This document shows, piece by piece, positions 11,591 to 24,019 of a stretch of DNA of 64,000 bases. The stretch comes from Ptiloglossa arizonensis (lineage: Eukaryota; Arthropoda; Insecta; Hymenoptera; Colletidae): the NCBI RefSeq assembly GCF_051014685.1, contig NC_135059.1:3286001-3350000 (forward strand), read 5' to 3'. The position numbers and the translations under genes were made by a program. The notes beneath the pieces are model-generated. The model did not search any database. It was not told the origin of the DNA and saw nothing but the letters and a program-made list of their open reading frames with translations. The number at the start of each line of letters is the position of its first letter. The first letter of the stretch is position 1.

Positions 11591-12800
11591 TTGCGAGTAT
11601 TTTTACAATTTTTCCTCCAGTCTCGTATCTCGAAGGCTCGTAAATCCACTCGATGAGTACGTATTTCGGCGCGTACGAGTCAATGGTCGGGTAAGTACAG
11701 CTCGCGCAGAGAAGCGATATTCATCGGGGGCACGCGAATAACAGAACGCTGGAACGTCGGAGGTGTTCCGATGGCGGAGCATTCGGGTAACGGAGGTTCG
11801 TCCCAAAAGAAAGTTTCACCGTACCGGAACGAGATCGATCGAATCTGGAGCATTATCGCGCGTTTTTCTTTTCATTTTTTTTCTTTTTTTTTTTACCCGT
11901 AGACCAATGAACGCGGTCCATCCGCGGATGTTTCGAGCGCGCGACAGGGATGTTCGCGAATGTGTCGAAGCCGGGTGTGTTGATTCCGTGGGCTATCAGA
12001 CATCGTCTAAAGTCAGACGCGTGCGATTGGACCAAATGCTATAAGTGGAACATGGGAACAGTCCGGATTTCTGGTCCACGATCACGTCGCGCACGTCGGG
12101 CTCGTCAACGAATAGATAACGAAGGAGAATGAGCTAGTTGAGGCGGTTTGATACATCGGCGACATCGCCGCAACATTCATCTGCATAATTCATTCTTATC
12201 AGTACGATTCCCTCAAGCAGGGATTCTCAACCACCGGTGCGGTTCGTTGGCGCGACGATCGCCCCGATTGGTCCTCACTGCTTCGAATTTCGTAACGGAA
12301 TTTCGTATCGATCCTCGATATTCGTCGATACGAGAATTCGAGGACTCGATCCGCGTAACCGTACACCGGAACAAGAACGTTCCAATTCAGCCAGGGCCTC
12401 CTCTCGGCGAAGTGCCGACATTGTTAACGTCGTTAAACTTGCCCGAGTCCTCTGTGGATAGGCGAGAGGCCGACATACACATGGAGAGAGAGAAACAGAG
12501 AGAAAGAGAGAAGGAGAGAACGAAGCGACGCCTTTGACGCGATGGCACGACATTAAGCGTTGGTTCACAGGTCGCGGGATTCGCGTTCTCCGCACGTAAG
12601 AATAAGACGCCCACCGTATTTACCCGCTCTGAATTCCTGAGTCCGCGGTTCGCCCCCTCGCGAATTGTTGCGCAGCGCAAACCCAAACTCTTAACTCTTA
12701 AGCTCGCATGACTCGCCCGCCTAGCGATCTAACGGGTGTCCCGCGACGATTCGATTCACGGGATTTTACGCGGTCGATCGTTCGATTTCGAACACGCAAC
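11591..12800. other. GC- and CpG-rich unique island
   Basis: A 1.2-kb island with high CpG, a T-rich run at 11868-11893 and a GA-rich stretch at 12482-12525. Open frames of 60-129 codons exist on both strands and overlap, with no domain recognised. POU/homeodomain-like words (TGCATAATTCATT) occur near 12182-12194. It may be regulatory or untranslated sequence; I cannot tell which. Confidence 0.35.
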
Positions 12801-15050
12801 CTACGTATTCACTGTCAATAGTGTTGCACCGAGTGTAGAATTTTTCTATTTTCGCGCGCGAATAAATTGTTCGATTTTGTCACCGAGAACGCGTTACTTT
12901 TTACAAACGTGGAAAACAGTCTCTGGAACGAGTACCATCGAGGGAATCTCGTTCGGTACATAGTTTTACGAATTTCGTAATCACGAGACTCGATCGTTGA
13001 TTTTTGATTTTCCTGACCAAGATGAAACTCTCCGCAGTGCCTCGTCGAAGATAAATCGCGATACTTCAAGAACACCCCGTACCTACACAGATGTTTAAGA
13101 GCTAAGCAACTACTCAGAGCGAGTGAGTTGATGCGAGCCGCGTATCACGAGAAGGAAGTTCAATTTAACCCAATAAAGGACAATCAGAGGCCGACGGCGA
13201 CCAGAGACGAGTACCTACTACTCCTCTGATGGCTAAACGGATCGACCGAGGGACTTCGCCTTCGGATCTTTTCGGCTCGGAAGACGGAATATTTGTGGAC
13301 GAATTCCTCGCTTTCGCGAAGCTTCGAGTCGCATCGGGTCAAGAACACTCGTTTGTGATCGTGTTCGGGGAGAGCCACGATCGAAGGGTGGTTTTTACAT
13401 TTGCGCGATCGAAAAATCGATTTTTCATTCCTCGTTCGAAGATTACGGGTTCGAAGAGATGTTGACGCAGGTGTGAAGTTTTAAAGAAAATTCGAAGAAT
13501 TGACAGAGTTGAGAATATTTCAAATGATGGTTTTCCCTCCGCGTATTTTTCCGTTTGTTCGTGGAAGCAGTTTCGAAACGCGATAAAGATTTCGAGTTGA
13601 CGTTTTAGTAACTCTGAAAATATGTCCATCCGATGAATTTTAATTATAACTATATTTGTCATGCTTCTTTTGTTTTTAATACGGAAAGAAGTGGTTCTAG
13701 TTACTCTTACTGGAATTTTATTTTTAAAATTACGCTGCTTTGTGAATATTTTATTCTATGCATTTATTATGGTTCTGAGATGAAATCGCCAAGCTTGCAT
13801 CGAAGGGAAGTTTGTTTGTATTTTATTTGAGTTGGTAACATTGAAAATCAATATTTTGAAATACATGTGTAGGTTTGTTAACTGTTTTGTATAAAATATT
13901 AACCGTATCGATGTAAGAAAATTTGTAAAGATTCTACGATAATTGGTGAATAATTGTGACAAATTTTCAAACAATCGTTTCTGTAGTTTTTTTTTTGCAA
14001 AGATTTGAAGTTTCAGGATGACCAAATGAAAATCCTCTTTTAAGGAATTATATCGCTACGAGGGGTTGAACGAATCAATTTTTCATTTCATTCTTGTTTT
14101 TATCGAGTTGAAGTTTTCAGAAATATTTTCCACCTGGTCCCATACGGCAACTTGCAAACGTAACGAAAATATAAATTTCTTTCGAGAAACATCCGATCTT
14201 CATCGTCGCGTACCAATCAACGACAAGAGACTTTGTTGCCTGAGAATCCTAACCTTGATGATGTACTATGTTTACTATGTAAATTAACCAAAATTGACCC
14301 AATTCCAGTGGAGTATAAGAAGAAAGGGGAAGCTATTAGGAAGATAAGGTAATTACTAGTTTCCTAATTCTTTCGACATTAGGTATTTAACAATGTTACG
14401 AACAACAACATCGTACACTACAATGTTAAGCGGAATACTTTTCCATTCGCATATTCGTTCGTTATTAAAAAAATCTGTCTTTCTGTTAAAATTTATTAAA
14501 TCAATTAAGACAATGCTTTTACTCTCTCTCTCTCTCTCTCTCTCTTATACGTTATTTTATTGATAAGAAAACAGTAATCTTAAATATCATTATGTAAACG
14601 TTTGTCTGACACATACATATAATTTTAATAATCTTACACATTTAGACACATTTTCTAACACTGGTAATGACATAAGCTATGTTTAATTTTATCATCGTGT
14701 TTCTCCATACATAAGAAATAGAGCTCAATGTAATTTCAACAGAGTGAATATACTTACAATATATTGTAAACAGTTTAGATCAGGATGACAGTGTATTATA
14801 GGTGTATTGTAAGAAACAAATGAGAAACGTTATTTGCAGAATGCATTTTCAATAATTCTCTACGTTGAATTCTCGTATCCCCTTTCCTCCGTTGCCTGCA
14901 AAAATAATTGGCATAAAAATGATATCCCTCTTGAAACTATAATATTACTCGACGAATTCATTCCTCAAAATTAATTCGACGAGACTCGGAAATCTTATTT
15001 ATCGTCAAAATATATCAAATTTGAAACGATCCACGATCACTTGCACTTTC
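12801..15050. other. intermediate to AT-rich DNA, one CT microsatellite
   Basis: CpG content falls off after 13500 and the sequence becomes AT-rich. A (CT)12 microsatellite lies at 14522-14545. No transposon end, tandem array or convincing reading frame was found. The frames at 13229-13465 and 13339-13662 are antisense to each other. Confidence 0.5.
14522..14545. repeat. (CT)n microsatellite
   Basis: Twelve uninterrupted CT dinucleotides in AT-rich DNA. Confidence 0.97.
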
Positions 15051-15835
15051 GTTGAACTAGAAGATATCCCAGCTGGTCTTCGTCTACTACGCGCGTTTCA
15101 TTTTTGTGCGTGCAGGATTATTTGTTTCACTCGTTGGGAAGAGTTCTCGATCGGGTACTACGGGACAGTCCACGCGAAAATGGAAAATGCCAATTCGGCT
15201 GATCCTTGGGGCTCGCCACCCTGCGAATGGCCAGAGAGCGTCTAGCTGTCCAATGGACCGTGAAGTCTGTGACACGAACCAAGTGGATTTTCGGGCAACG
15301 TGTTTCTTACAAAAGGCCACAGAAAGACCGCAAAATGGCCGCAACGATCGGTCGTGAAAAGGGGAACGGGGGAACGGGAAAAAATGGCCCCACAGGCCGA
15401 TTCAAAATCGCTGATCGGGAACATCGTTTTTGACAGATTCTAAAAGAGGTGATCGAGACTCGGTTGAGCGATCACGGAGTTGAGCCGTTTGTAAACACGG
15501 TGGTTTGCTCAACAATCGACGATGCATGTATAATCTCCGACCGGTGTCGATTCGATTTCATCCAACCTGTAATTTCGAGTTCGTTGTCCACGGTAATTAG
15601 GGGTAGCTCGCCTTATTTGAACCGCGTTGATAAGGACGAAACTGTTGCAGCGAACCGTTTATCTCTACGTTTCCATTCGAGCGTGAAAGTTAATATTTCG
15701 CGCGGTTCTTCACTTTGTAACGAACGTCATTGTTTTGTATTTTTTAGAAGAGGAAAGAAAGAAGAGAGTAGGCTAATTGGTATTTGTATTACCATGGCAC
15801 GTAGAACGGTGCCTGTTTTATCCTGATAATTGACG
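15051..15835. other. GC-rich unique island
   Basis: The core 15080-15440 is unique and GC-rich, with a CCAAT-like TGTCCAATGG at 15247. A 125-codon frame spans 15449-15826. It lacks an in-frame ATG at its 5' end and has no recognised domain. This may be a regulatory island or untranslated exon. Confidence 0.35.
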
Positions 15836-15889
15836 ATTGATATTCACCTTAAATGTGTACTATAGTCGAAATTCTCTTGAAACTTGTAC

Positions 15890-16270
15890 TCAAAATGAAG
15901 ACTTTATTCAGCTAAGGAGTCTTTACCTATTCTTGCTCAGTTTTTAATATTTTTGTCAGTATTAGCTAGGAGTTCTTAGTCTATTCTTGTTCAGTTTTCA
16001 AAAATTGTATCGAAAAAGAACGCTAAAGAATTTTTTAATTCTTCATACATAGCCAGAAGTTGAGACTTCGTACTAAAGAGAGCACAGAGATCAAAGAGAC
16101 AAGTTGGAGTCGATCGTGACTCCGAAATGTAACGAAATCTCTGAAGAAATTTCAACGATGAAGACTTTGTTAACTCGTTTTATTTAGCTAGAAGTTAAGA
16201 GTTCGTCGCTAGGTAATAGAGAGCACAGAGGCCAAAGAAACGAGCTGAACCGATCGTGTCTCCGAAAATC
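15890..16270. repeat. two short degenerate duplications
   Basis: The phrase GCTAAGGAGTCTTTACCTATTCTTG at 15912 recurs as GCTAGGAGTTCTTAGTCTATTCTTG at 15964, a 52-bp period. A longer unit starting GCCAGAAGTTGAGACTTCG at 16051 recurs as GCTAGAAGTTAAGAGTTCG at 16188, a period of about 137 bp. The second copy includes GAGAGCACAGAG and a shared GATCGTG downstream. These are old local duplications. Confidence 0.65.
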
Positions 16271-16740
16271 TCACGGGGTCCGCAGTGCCATCGGAAGAGC
16301 GAGAGGCACGTACGAGATTAGCGGGGGTTCGGCCTCAACCCTCCCCATGAATGGATAAGGGGGTTTGAGCATTAGCGATTATACGCACCGTGGAGCCCAT
16401 ACATCGAGTGTCTCCGTGTGGAACTAAACAGACAAAATGGCCACGCTCTGGCTCACCCTCGATTCCGTTTTCCTTTTACGAGCCACTCTTACCGTCTCTC
16501 TTCTTCCTTCCTCCCGTCCTCGCGGTCTCTCCTTTCTACCTAGATGGTATTACCATGACAGGGAAGAGGCGAGTCACGAGATTTTCGAAAGTGCTCTCTC
16601 GCCTCTTTCGCGTCTCTCGACAGTATTCCCCGTGTATCTCTTTCGAAAGTGTAGCGATATCCATCCACGCTCCGCGCTCCATTATCGTCGCTGCCTTCCC
16701 TGCATTTAGAATCTCGATGTATCCTCGAAATATCTATTGG
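16271..16740. other. GC-rich, pyrimidine-rich island
   Basis: Unique sequence with a GC-rich start (16280-16340) followed by a CT-rich region to about 16700. The 123-codon plus-strand frame is driven by the pyrimidine bias and gives a low-complexity Pro/Ser/Phe-rich product. I see no gene. Confidence 0.4.
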
Positions 16741-17690
16741 ATGATAACGTTTCATCGGTAGAAACGACCGACTTTTCAAACGGTGGAGAACGAAGCCGAC
16801 GATTAAATCGCGAAGCGGGAAACGCGTTCCTCGAACGTATTAACATCGAGCGTCGTTCAAGTAGAATATTTCGAGAAGTTGGTGAAAAAGTAGGAAAGTA
16901 TGCGACAGTTGTAGCATTATGAAACGAATTTAGAAAAATGGAGATTCAAATATACAACAAGGAAACCTAACGGGTATAGACGAAACGATAAAGTAAAACT
17001 CGTTGTAATTTTCTATTTTGAAACGTAGTTAATCATAGAAAAAGTGGAAATTAAAATACAGAAAATGGATACCTACAGGGAACGAAACACTTTGGAAGAA
17101 GGAAGACATTCGACCGAAGCTATTTTTTTTATTTAAAATCGTTAATGGTTTTGTCGATGGTTTTGCAATATTGGAATCGATTTGTTCTAATGCTTATTCA
17201 AAGTCGTTGCGAACACACTTTCTTTTTCAAACAGGAAGTATTGGAGTTTTTTTTACACTGCTCTTGCTACAAGATTGTGAAATTTTGCTAACGATCGATT
17301 TAATTTTCTCGATTTCGTTGATCGCTGGGTTAGTTTCTTCAAACTTTCTATTTACAGGTATCCCCTTATCTACGTACTCTTTTTCCAATATCTAAAATTG
17401 GTCAATACTGTAAATTCGAGGAAGAAAATTTGAAAAACGTTCGATCAAAATTAAAATCACATGTTAATTCATTTTTACGTTTCATCACTTCTGTTACTAT
17501 GTAGTTCATTTAAACGCGCAATCGTCTTTTGTCATTTTTCTAACAATTATTACTAATCTAATAATCGAACTCGCGATAACGAGTACAGACAAATACTGTT
17601 ACCCTACGAATATTAGTTTTCTATACATAGAAAGAATTAATCCCGCAAACGAAACAAATGAAATTCAAACAATTAGAATCACATCGATAC
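16741..17690. other. AT-rich unique DNA, nothing recognised
   Basis: No repeat, transposon end or convincing frame. The 74-codon frame at 17171-17395 is hydrophobic but has no homologue I can name. Confidence 0.5.
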
Positions 17691-18182
17691 GTTGTTATGT
17701 TTCGCGATGGTGTCTCGTAAACCCTGCCGAGTTCGTCTAAATATCGCGGCATGTGGTTCGCGTTGGTCCTTAGGAATGTCCCTGAAGGGTATTCGGTTCT
17801 CGCGGCGTGTTGCGGTATGCATCGCCAAACGAAAGTAGCTTACCCGTCGAGGGTAAAATCGGTGTCATCCCCTTAAGTGGGGACAATGGAGGCTAAATCC
17901 GATTTTCGAAATGATCGCGTTAAACGCGCCCAGGGATTTACCGAGGGCGGATGCCCTTCTCAATAGCCGATGTTTACCGGGTCCCAATAGAAAGGGATTA
18001 CCCCGTGCATATCCATTGCAACGGGAAAGAGTGCTGCTCTGCCGGAACCCCGTGGTGAGAGAGGGGGGGATACAGGAAAGTTTAACGCCGCGGGGTGCAC
18101 GGGGCGTGATCTCTTCGAGTTCTTACGGTGACATCGTCCGCGGAACAGGAACTGTAAGATGGTGAACAAAATTTGGAGCAAC
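17691..18182. other. compact GC-rich unique island
   Basis: A sharply bounded island between AT-rich DNA and a satellite array. It has several short palindromic words (GCGTTAAACGC near 17918; CCCCTTAAGTGGGG near 17869). It looks like unique, possibly constrained noncoding DNA. No coding frame with a recognisable product was found. Confidence 0.38.
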
Positions 18183-19735
18183 AGGCAGCTGCCTCGTGCG
18201 AATTTTCATCTTAAATGGTACACGTTCAAAAATTTATCTAACGATAGGATCGATAATATTAGCTATCGACGATTGTCAATTGGATAACAAAATATTGTTT
18301 GTTACGTATTTAGTTTGACACTGTTTGATGCTGAGTTATAATTGTAGACAGCCTTAGTTACTTCCTGCGAATTTTCATCTTAAATGGTACACGTTCAAAA
18401 ATTTATCTAACGATAGGATCGATAATATTAGCTATCGACGATTGTCAATCGGATACCAAAGTACTGTTTCTTACCTATTTGGTTTGACACTGTTCGATGC
18501 TGAGTTATAATTGTAGACAGCCTTAGTTACTTAATTTTCGTTTTAAATGGTATACGTTTAAAAATTTATCTAAGGATGGGATCGATAATATTAGCTATCG
18601 ACGATTGTCAATCGGATACCAAAGTACTGTTTCTTACCTATTTGGTTTGACACTGTTCGATGCTGAGTTATAATTGTAGACAGCCTTAGTTACTTAATTT
18701 TCGTCTTAAATAGTACACGTTCAAAAATGTATGTAACGATAGGATCGATAATATTAGCTATCGACGATTGTCAATTGGATACCAAAGTATTGTTTGTTAC
18801 CTATTTGGTTTGACAATATCCGATGCGGAGTTATAATTGTAGACAGGCTTGGTTACTTCCTGTGAATTTTCGTCTTAAATGGTATTCGTCCAAAGATTTA
18901 TCCAGTGATAGAGTCGATAATATTAGATATCGAAAATAATTCATTGAGCACCAAAGTACTGTTTTCCTTCTATTTAGTTTGACCTTTCTATTTAGATTAT
19001 AATTGTATGTACATCTGTTTTGTGTGAACATCCGTTCTAAATGATATTCGTCTGAAGATGTATCCCTCAATGGGATCGATAGCATTAGGTATGAACGATA
19101 TTAGAGTAATTTGGTACCAAGTATTGCTCGATACCTATTTAGTTTGACACTATCCAATGCTAGGTTATAATTGTGAGTATCCAAATCTATCTTCTGTGAT
19201 TGTTCATCCAAACATTTATCCAGTACTGAGACTAATATGATCAACTATCAACGACATTTAAGCGAGTCGATATCAAAGTACTGTGCACAGCTCATAAAAA
19301 TTCCCTCGAGACGATACAAGAACTCGCTTACGCTATCTCGTTCGCTTTCGATACTTTTTTCATCGCTCACAATTAGTATGCGTGTTGAGTTTTGATCAAT
19401 AATACGCCACAACCAAAAATACGTACGTCTCTTGCTATACTCCAGTCAATTAGACCCGTATACCTTTCGTGAGACTTTTTGTCAACCGTGCACACTACTC
19501 TTTGATATCTACTTAGATTACAATTGTTATCTACTAGGTTATAATTGTGGTTATTCAAAGCTGCTTCTTGTGAACTTCCGTCCAAAATGATATTCATCTA
19601 AAGGTTCATCCACCAAGCAGACGAATACCATTAGGTATCAATACTCGAGTAATTTAAAGATCGTTTGTTACCTACTTAGTTCGATGTTATCCAATGTTAG
19701 GTTACAATTATGGGCATACACGACTGCCCGCATCT
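18183..19735. repeat. tandem array, ~165-170-bp unit, about 8 copies
   Basis: Unit landmarks are GAATTTTCATCTTAAATGG, then AGGATCGATAATATTAGC, CTATCGACGATTGTCAAT, ACCAAAGTACTGTTTCTTAC and GGTTTGACACTGTTCGATGC. They begin at about 18199, 18367, 18531, 18695 and 18862. More decayed copies lie at about 19026, 19195 and 19570. The first four copies are close to identical and divergence grows to the right. ATCGATAATATTAGCTATCGA in each unit is a near-palindrome. Confidence 0.92.
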
Positions 19736-20464
19736 GCACGTTTACGTGACAAAGACGTAGCGGGTCTCCGTCTTCCTTCTCCGTGTCACGTAATTCAGCG
19801 ATAAGAATTTGTTTTTCGAACGAACGAGGAACGAGACTCTGGATCGTGGCTGCGATCAATTATCGCGTACTCCCTTCGTTAAATATTCATATTTTCGACG
19901 AGATAAATCGGCTGGTTCGTTATCGTTCGATCCAACGTAATTCACAGGATGGTATCGATGGTATCGATTCGGTATCGTCCCATCGCTATGGGAAGTGCCG
20001 ATACCAAAATGACGGGGCCGTTCCATCGGGCCCAATGGCGATACATTTATCGTGCAACCAATCGGTGTAGCGTGTCGGAGGTTTCCAAGCATCGAACACC
20101 TCGCCGAAGCGATACAGTCATCCGAGCTCGCTGATACGTTAATTATTTCGTGCGTCGTACGTTCGCAGGAAATTTCGTGCGACGCGGTTCGAGCGTACGG
20201 GTTCGAGTGTGCATTGATCGACAACGGCTGTCAGGAAGTTCATTCAGAAATTAAGACAACCAGCGTTCGGCCTTTGCCGCGACGACTTTAATTGCGGCTA
20301 ATTGTTACGAAGGTCGGAAGCGGCCTGTAAAGACGCGAACCCACGCAACTGATGGTCACACCACGCGATAATACTGGGTGATCGAGTAGTAACGGGCCGC
20401 GAGTCGCTTCTCCGTTACAAACGCGAGAGACGTGTAGCCCAGACCAGAGACAGGATCAACCACC
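19736..20464. other. GC-rich unique island between two arrays
   Basis: Unique DNA with high CpG. It includes short direct repeats of GGTATCGAT and TCGGTATCG at about 19950-20000. The 122-codon minus-strand frame at 20224-19856 and the 95-codon plus frame overlap, and neither has a recognisable domain. Islands of this kind may be regulatory, but nothing in the sequence proves it. Confidence 0.35.
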
Positions 20465-21249
20465 TTGCCAGTTGCTTTGAATCTAGCTTGGAGGACTCTG
20501 TAACCAGTTAGAGGAAAATATCGTAACCGAGTGGAATATTTTCATATTTCTACTGGGGGGTAATGGAAATGGGTTTGCATTGAAATATATTTTCCACATT
20601 GTTCTTTTATCGACAAAAGTTTTATTTAATTACAGCAGGTTCTAAACTTTTGCGAGAACTACTTGTAAGAGTGTTGATTCTTCGAGTATCGATAGCTTCG
20701 ATTCGTCTAAGTATCAAAGTACTTGTAAGTACACTTTCGTAACCTTGTAGACACTTGTTCTAAGATTCGAGAAACCAGTGTGTAGAGACTTACTTTGCGA
20801 GTTGCTTCGAGTCTAGCTTTTGGAGGACTCTGTAACCACTTGGAGGAACGAAAATATAGTAACCGAGTGGAATATCGATGGAATATTTTCATGTGTTTAC
20901 TTATTCGTAACACAGTGATTTTATGAAATGGGTTTGCATTGAAATATATTTTCTATGTTATTCTTTTACCGACAAAAGTTTTATTTAATTACAAAAGGTT
21001 CTAAACTTTTGCGAGAACTACTTGTAAGAGTGTTGATTCTTCGAGTAGCAATAGCTTCGATTCGTCTAAGTATCAAAGTACTTGTAAGTACACTTTCGTA
21101 ACCTTGTAGACACTTGTTCTAAGGTTCGAGAAACCAGTGTGTAGAGACTTACTTTACGAGTTGCTTCGAATTTAGCGTTTGAAGGACTCTGTAACCACTT
21201 GGAGGAACAAAAGTATCATAACTGAGTGGAATATCGATCGAATATTTTC

Positions 21250-21583
21250 TGCGAATGATGTCACAGTAACGACATGGATCTCGGTATTAAAAAATACTAT
21301 GTCGTGAGATCCTCCCGTCGTTCTCAATCTTATATTTGTCCTTATTGTCTCAATAACTGTATTCTTTCATCAATAACAGAAGTAAAGGACTTGAGAATTT
21401 ATTTCTCCTCTACCTTGGATTTTTCCAGTCATATTTTTCAAATTGTCATCTCTCAACAGAGATTCTCTCTATTTCATTCTACGTTTTTCCTCAGACTTTC
21501 ATTCAATTCATACTACAAGATTGAATATATTACCCTTGTTCGTCCACTATTAGAATACACTGCATAAATAAATAAATAATAAT
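21250..21583 (+). mobile_element. truncated non-LTR retrotransposon fragment inserted in the array
   Basis: The insert ends in a simple A-rich tail (AATAAATAAATAATAATAAT). It is bracketed by the matching words AATATTT (21241-21247) and AATATTT (21584-21590), a plausible 7-bp target-site duplication. The inside encodes a reverse-transcriptase fragment, annotated separately. It is truncated on both sides, because an intact LINE of this type encodes a full endonuclease and reverse transcriptase. The insertion lies in copy three of the host array, so it post-dates the array. Confidence 0.75.
21274..21567 (+). pseudogene. reverse-transcriptase C-terminal fragment (jockey/I/CR1-like LINE)
   Basis: The 97-codon frame carries the signature found after the catalytic palm of insect LINE reverse transcriptases. 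EVKDLRIYFSSTLDFSSHIF corresponds to the family pattern VKDLGV-x(2)-D-x(2)-LxFxxHI. A terminal LVRPLLEYTA corresponds to LVRPxLEYA. Between them lies a divergent helical segment. The catalytic YADD region and all upstream domains are absent. The frame ends at once in the A-rich tail. It is a dead fragment. The clade cannot be settled from this piece. Confidence 0.82.
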
Positions 21584-21860
21584 AATATTTCCAATTATTC
21601 GTACCACGATGATTTTTCAAAGATAATCTAAATTGAAATACATTTTCCATGTTGCTCCATTATCAATAAGACATCTATTTAATTTATTTAATTACCAAAT
21701 CGAATAGTTTCTTCTATGAGAACTACTTGCAAGAGGTTCCATCTTCTCAAGTATCAAAGTACTTGTAAGTATACTTCCATGATCTTCTAAGTTCTCCTTC
21801 TAAGATTCAAAAGTAGCTTGTACCTAGTTCGTAAGTACAATACAAAATGAAATATTACCG

Positions 21861-22345
21861 ATAGATTCTCACCGATTTATTCTACTTGAATAGATAAATT
21901 ATTTCTCCTTATCCCCCTCCTATTACACAGTCTTCTCTTATCGTAGACCAATACACCTAGGAAGTATACAAAACCAAGACAGAAAAATTTACACCTTACA
22001 TTTCGTTTACTGTATTACTCGTCGATATTGCGAACGAGCGCGTCCTCGATCTTAGGTTAGGTTACATCGTAACAAACGAACCGAACGAACCGAAGATGTC
22101 GGAACTGACTCGAATTCGCATATACGTGTCTTCAACCGAACTTGATCCCGTTTGCGGCCACAATAAACGCGTTCGGCGTTCACCAATAAGACTCGACGTT
22201 GATTTTTCGTCCTTGAACGAGCGAACGATATTTTATCGAACGTCTTGCCCGCTCGTTTCATAGGTGGTGACGAAGGAGAGGGGGAACGCGTATCGCCCGT
22301 AAACACGTCGAAAGTATCAATCACCGATAATTTATTTCACCGGGA
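21861..22345. other. AT-rich DNA grading into a CpG-rich segment
   Basis: 21861-22020 is AT-rich and featureless. 22030-22345 has more CpG and a TTAGGTTAGGTTA word at 22051-22063. The antisense frame at 22324-22052 has no recognisable product. Confidence 0.45.
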
Positions 22346-22480
22346 AGCTCGCGGGGATCGTTGTAATTACTTCATTAGTCCTGGAATTCTAATCCATCAT
22401 TGTCAGCCGGTGTGTCCTTTAGTCCCTGCCCGATACAGTAAGGAATCGATTCTAATGGTGCCCCACGGGTAATCGCATTA
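22346..22480. promoter_or_regulatory. cluster of homeodomain core sites
   Basis: In about 110 bp there is TTCATTAGTCC (22371), TCTAATCCATCATT (22389), TCTAATGG (22450) and GCATTAGC (22476). Each contains an ATTA/TAAT core, and one is of the K50 type, TAATCC. Clustering in a GC-richer stretch suggests an enhancer. This is inference only. Confidence 0.2.
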
Positions 22481-24019
22481 GCACACAAACGCCCGCGTGT
22501 ACGCTTACCACCGGCGGGGGAACGAAAGAAGGAAAAGAATCCGTTCGTGGTTGCGTAACACAGATGAAATCACGAGAGACGGTTTTCCCGCGAACGAACG
22601 GATATTTTCCCGCGAAACTCGCGACAAGCAAGGACACACAGCGTTACTTAACGTTCGTCGATCGACTTATCCGCTCGTTCCGCGCGCGATGCGAGCAACC
22701 GACGGAAAAGAGGATCTTCGAGAACGTTCATTTTTCGTACAATTCCAAACAGAACAATTCGACCATCATTTGACACTTCGACTGCCGCAAGTTTCTCACG
22801 AAGACTGTTGCTCGCCACCGGCAACTTTCGCAAGTGTTTCAACGAGTCGACGTTCTCTGAATGTTTCTTTATTAGAAATTTGTAAATTCCAGCTCTCGAC
22901 GAAATTAAAATGTTACTAGTATCTACGATGTATACTTTTGTCGTTGAACGATGTTTCGTCGATTGAAAATTGTGATCAATGTGTGTGAATTTCCATCGAT
23001 GAAACCTTTGGAGAATGTAGCAATTCGAAACGATCGGTTTAAGACAATCGTGGCCGGCTGAGTCTATAAAACGATACAAGACGCGCGAAAATGACAGGAA
23101 GAGTATCATTAAGCACCATAAATACAGAAAAAAAGGAAATTGGAAGCCATTCTTGGATGCAAAGTTCGTGGACGCGTGACACTTAGGTTTTGCTCGATTT
23201 TAACCGATCACCGATTACCCAATTTTCTCGTCAATCGTTTTCAAGATGGTTTACTGTCCAGAGAAAAAGATCAAACGTAACGCTTAGGCAACATTCTCCT
23301 TTCGCAATTATTTCTCTGCTCCCTGGACGTGCCGAGGGATAACCTTTTGCATTTCTACGTCGAGGGAGAGTCGTCATCGTGTTTCCTTCCAACTCGGTAG
23401 AGTTTTATGGCCGTTTAATGCCGCACATTGCGTCTCGTTGCTCAATTTTCATTAAAAAAATAACGGTTTTCCATAAATTTACATCTACCTTTCCCTGCGG
23501 GGATGGTGTACCTCTTTCGTTCGTTATCAACTTTGTTACGACACGTAGGTACGATCGATTCATCGAATCGCCGATAGATCGTAACGCGGTTACTATTTTC
23601 AGCGATTCACTTTCGTTCAAACGGTTTTGGATATCTTTTTTACACGTGCACGGAGCTTCGTTTTCGGGATAGTTCATTTCGATCACCATTTTGGAGCACA
23701 CGTGTTGCGATAAATTTTTAAACGAACGTGCCTGTACAGCTTATTTGATTTTATCGAGCGTGTGTACAATTACAACGAAGAGAACAAATATTCGAAATCG
23801 TGGACCAAAGTATTCTAATTTGTATTAAATTTATCCACGAATGTATCAAAACTATTTGGAACCGGTACGGTAAAATTATAAAAAGAAACGACGCGAATAA
23901 AAAAAAAGGGATGAGAATTATACTTGTCGAGTGACAGGATTGTAGCATGGTAACAATTTCTATTTTGGAGACTCGTCGTTTGTTCTCAATCTGTCAAATC
24001 CATTTAGTTTTGAAATCCT
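22481..24019. other. mixed unique DNA with long overlapping antisense frames
   Basis: A 153-codon minus-strand ATG frame (23109-22648) overlaps a 140-codon plus frame (22497-22919). Both have unremarkable composition, no known domain and a weak start context (T at -3 for the minus frame). Two overlapping antisense frames of equal quality argue that neither is real. After 23700 the sequence is AT-rich and empty. Confidence 0.4.

Larger units (their letters stand above)
20465..21860. repeat. tandem array, ~350-bp unit, 3 copies, third interrupted
   Basis: Landmarks are GGAGGACTCTGTAACCA, AACCGAGTGGAATAT, GGGTTTGCATTGAAATATATTTTC, AAAGTTTTATTTAATTAC and TCAAAGTACTTGTAAGTACAC. Copies start near 20479, 20812 and 21172. 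The third copy is split at 21250 by a 334-bp LINE fragment. It resumes at about 21591 with TTATTCGTACCACGATGAT, matching TTATTCGTAACACAGTGAT in copy two, and then decays. Confidence 0.9.

Noticed and set aside
22051..22063. TTAGGTTAGGTTA, similar to the insect telomere repeat TTAGG
   Set aside because: Only two units, not a tract; isolated TTAGG words are common by chance.
22648..23109. 153-codon minus-strand ATG frame
   Set aside because: Weak start context, an equally long antisense frame over the same DNA, and no domain recognised.
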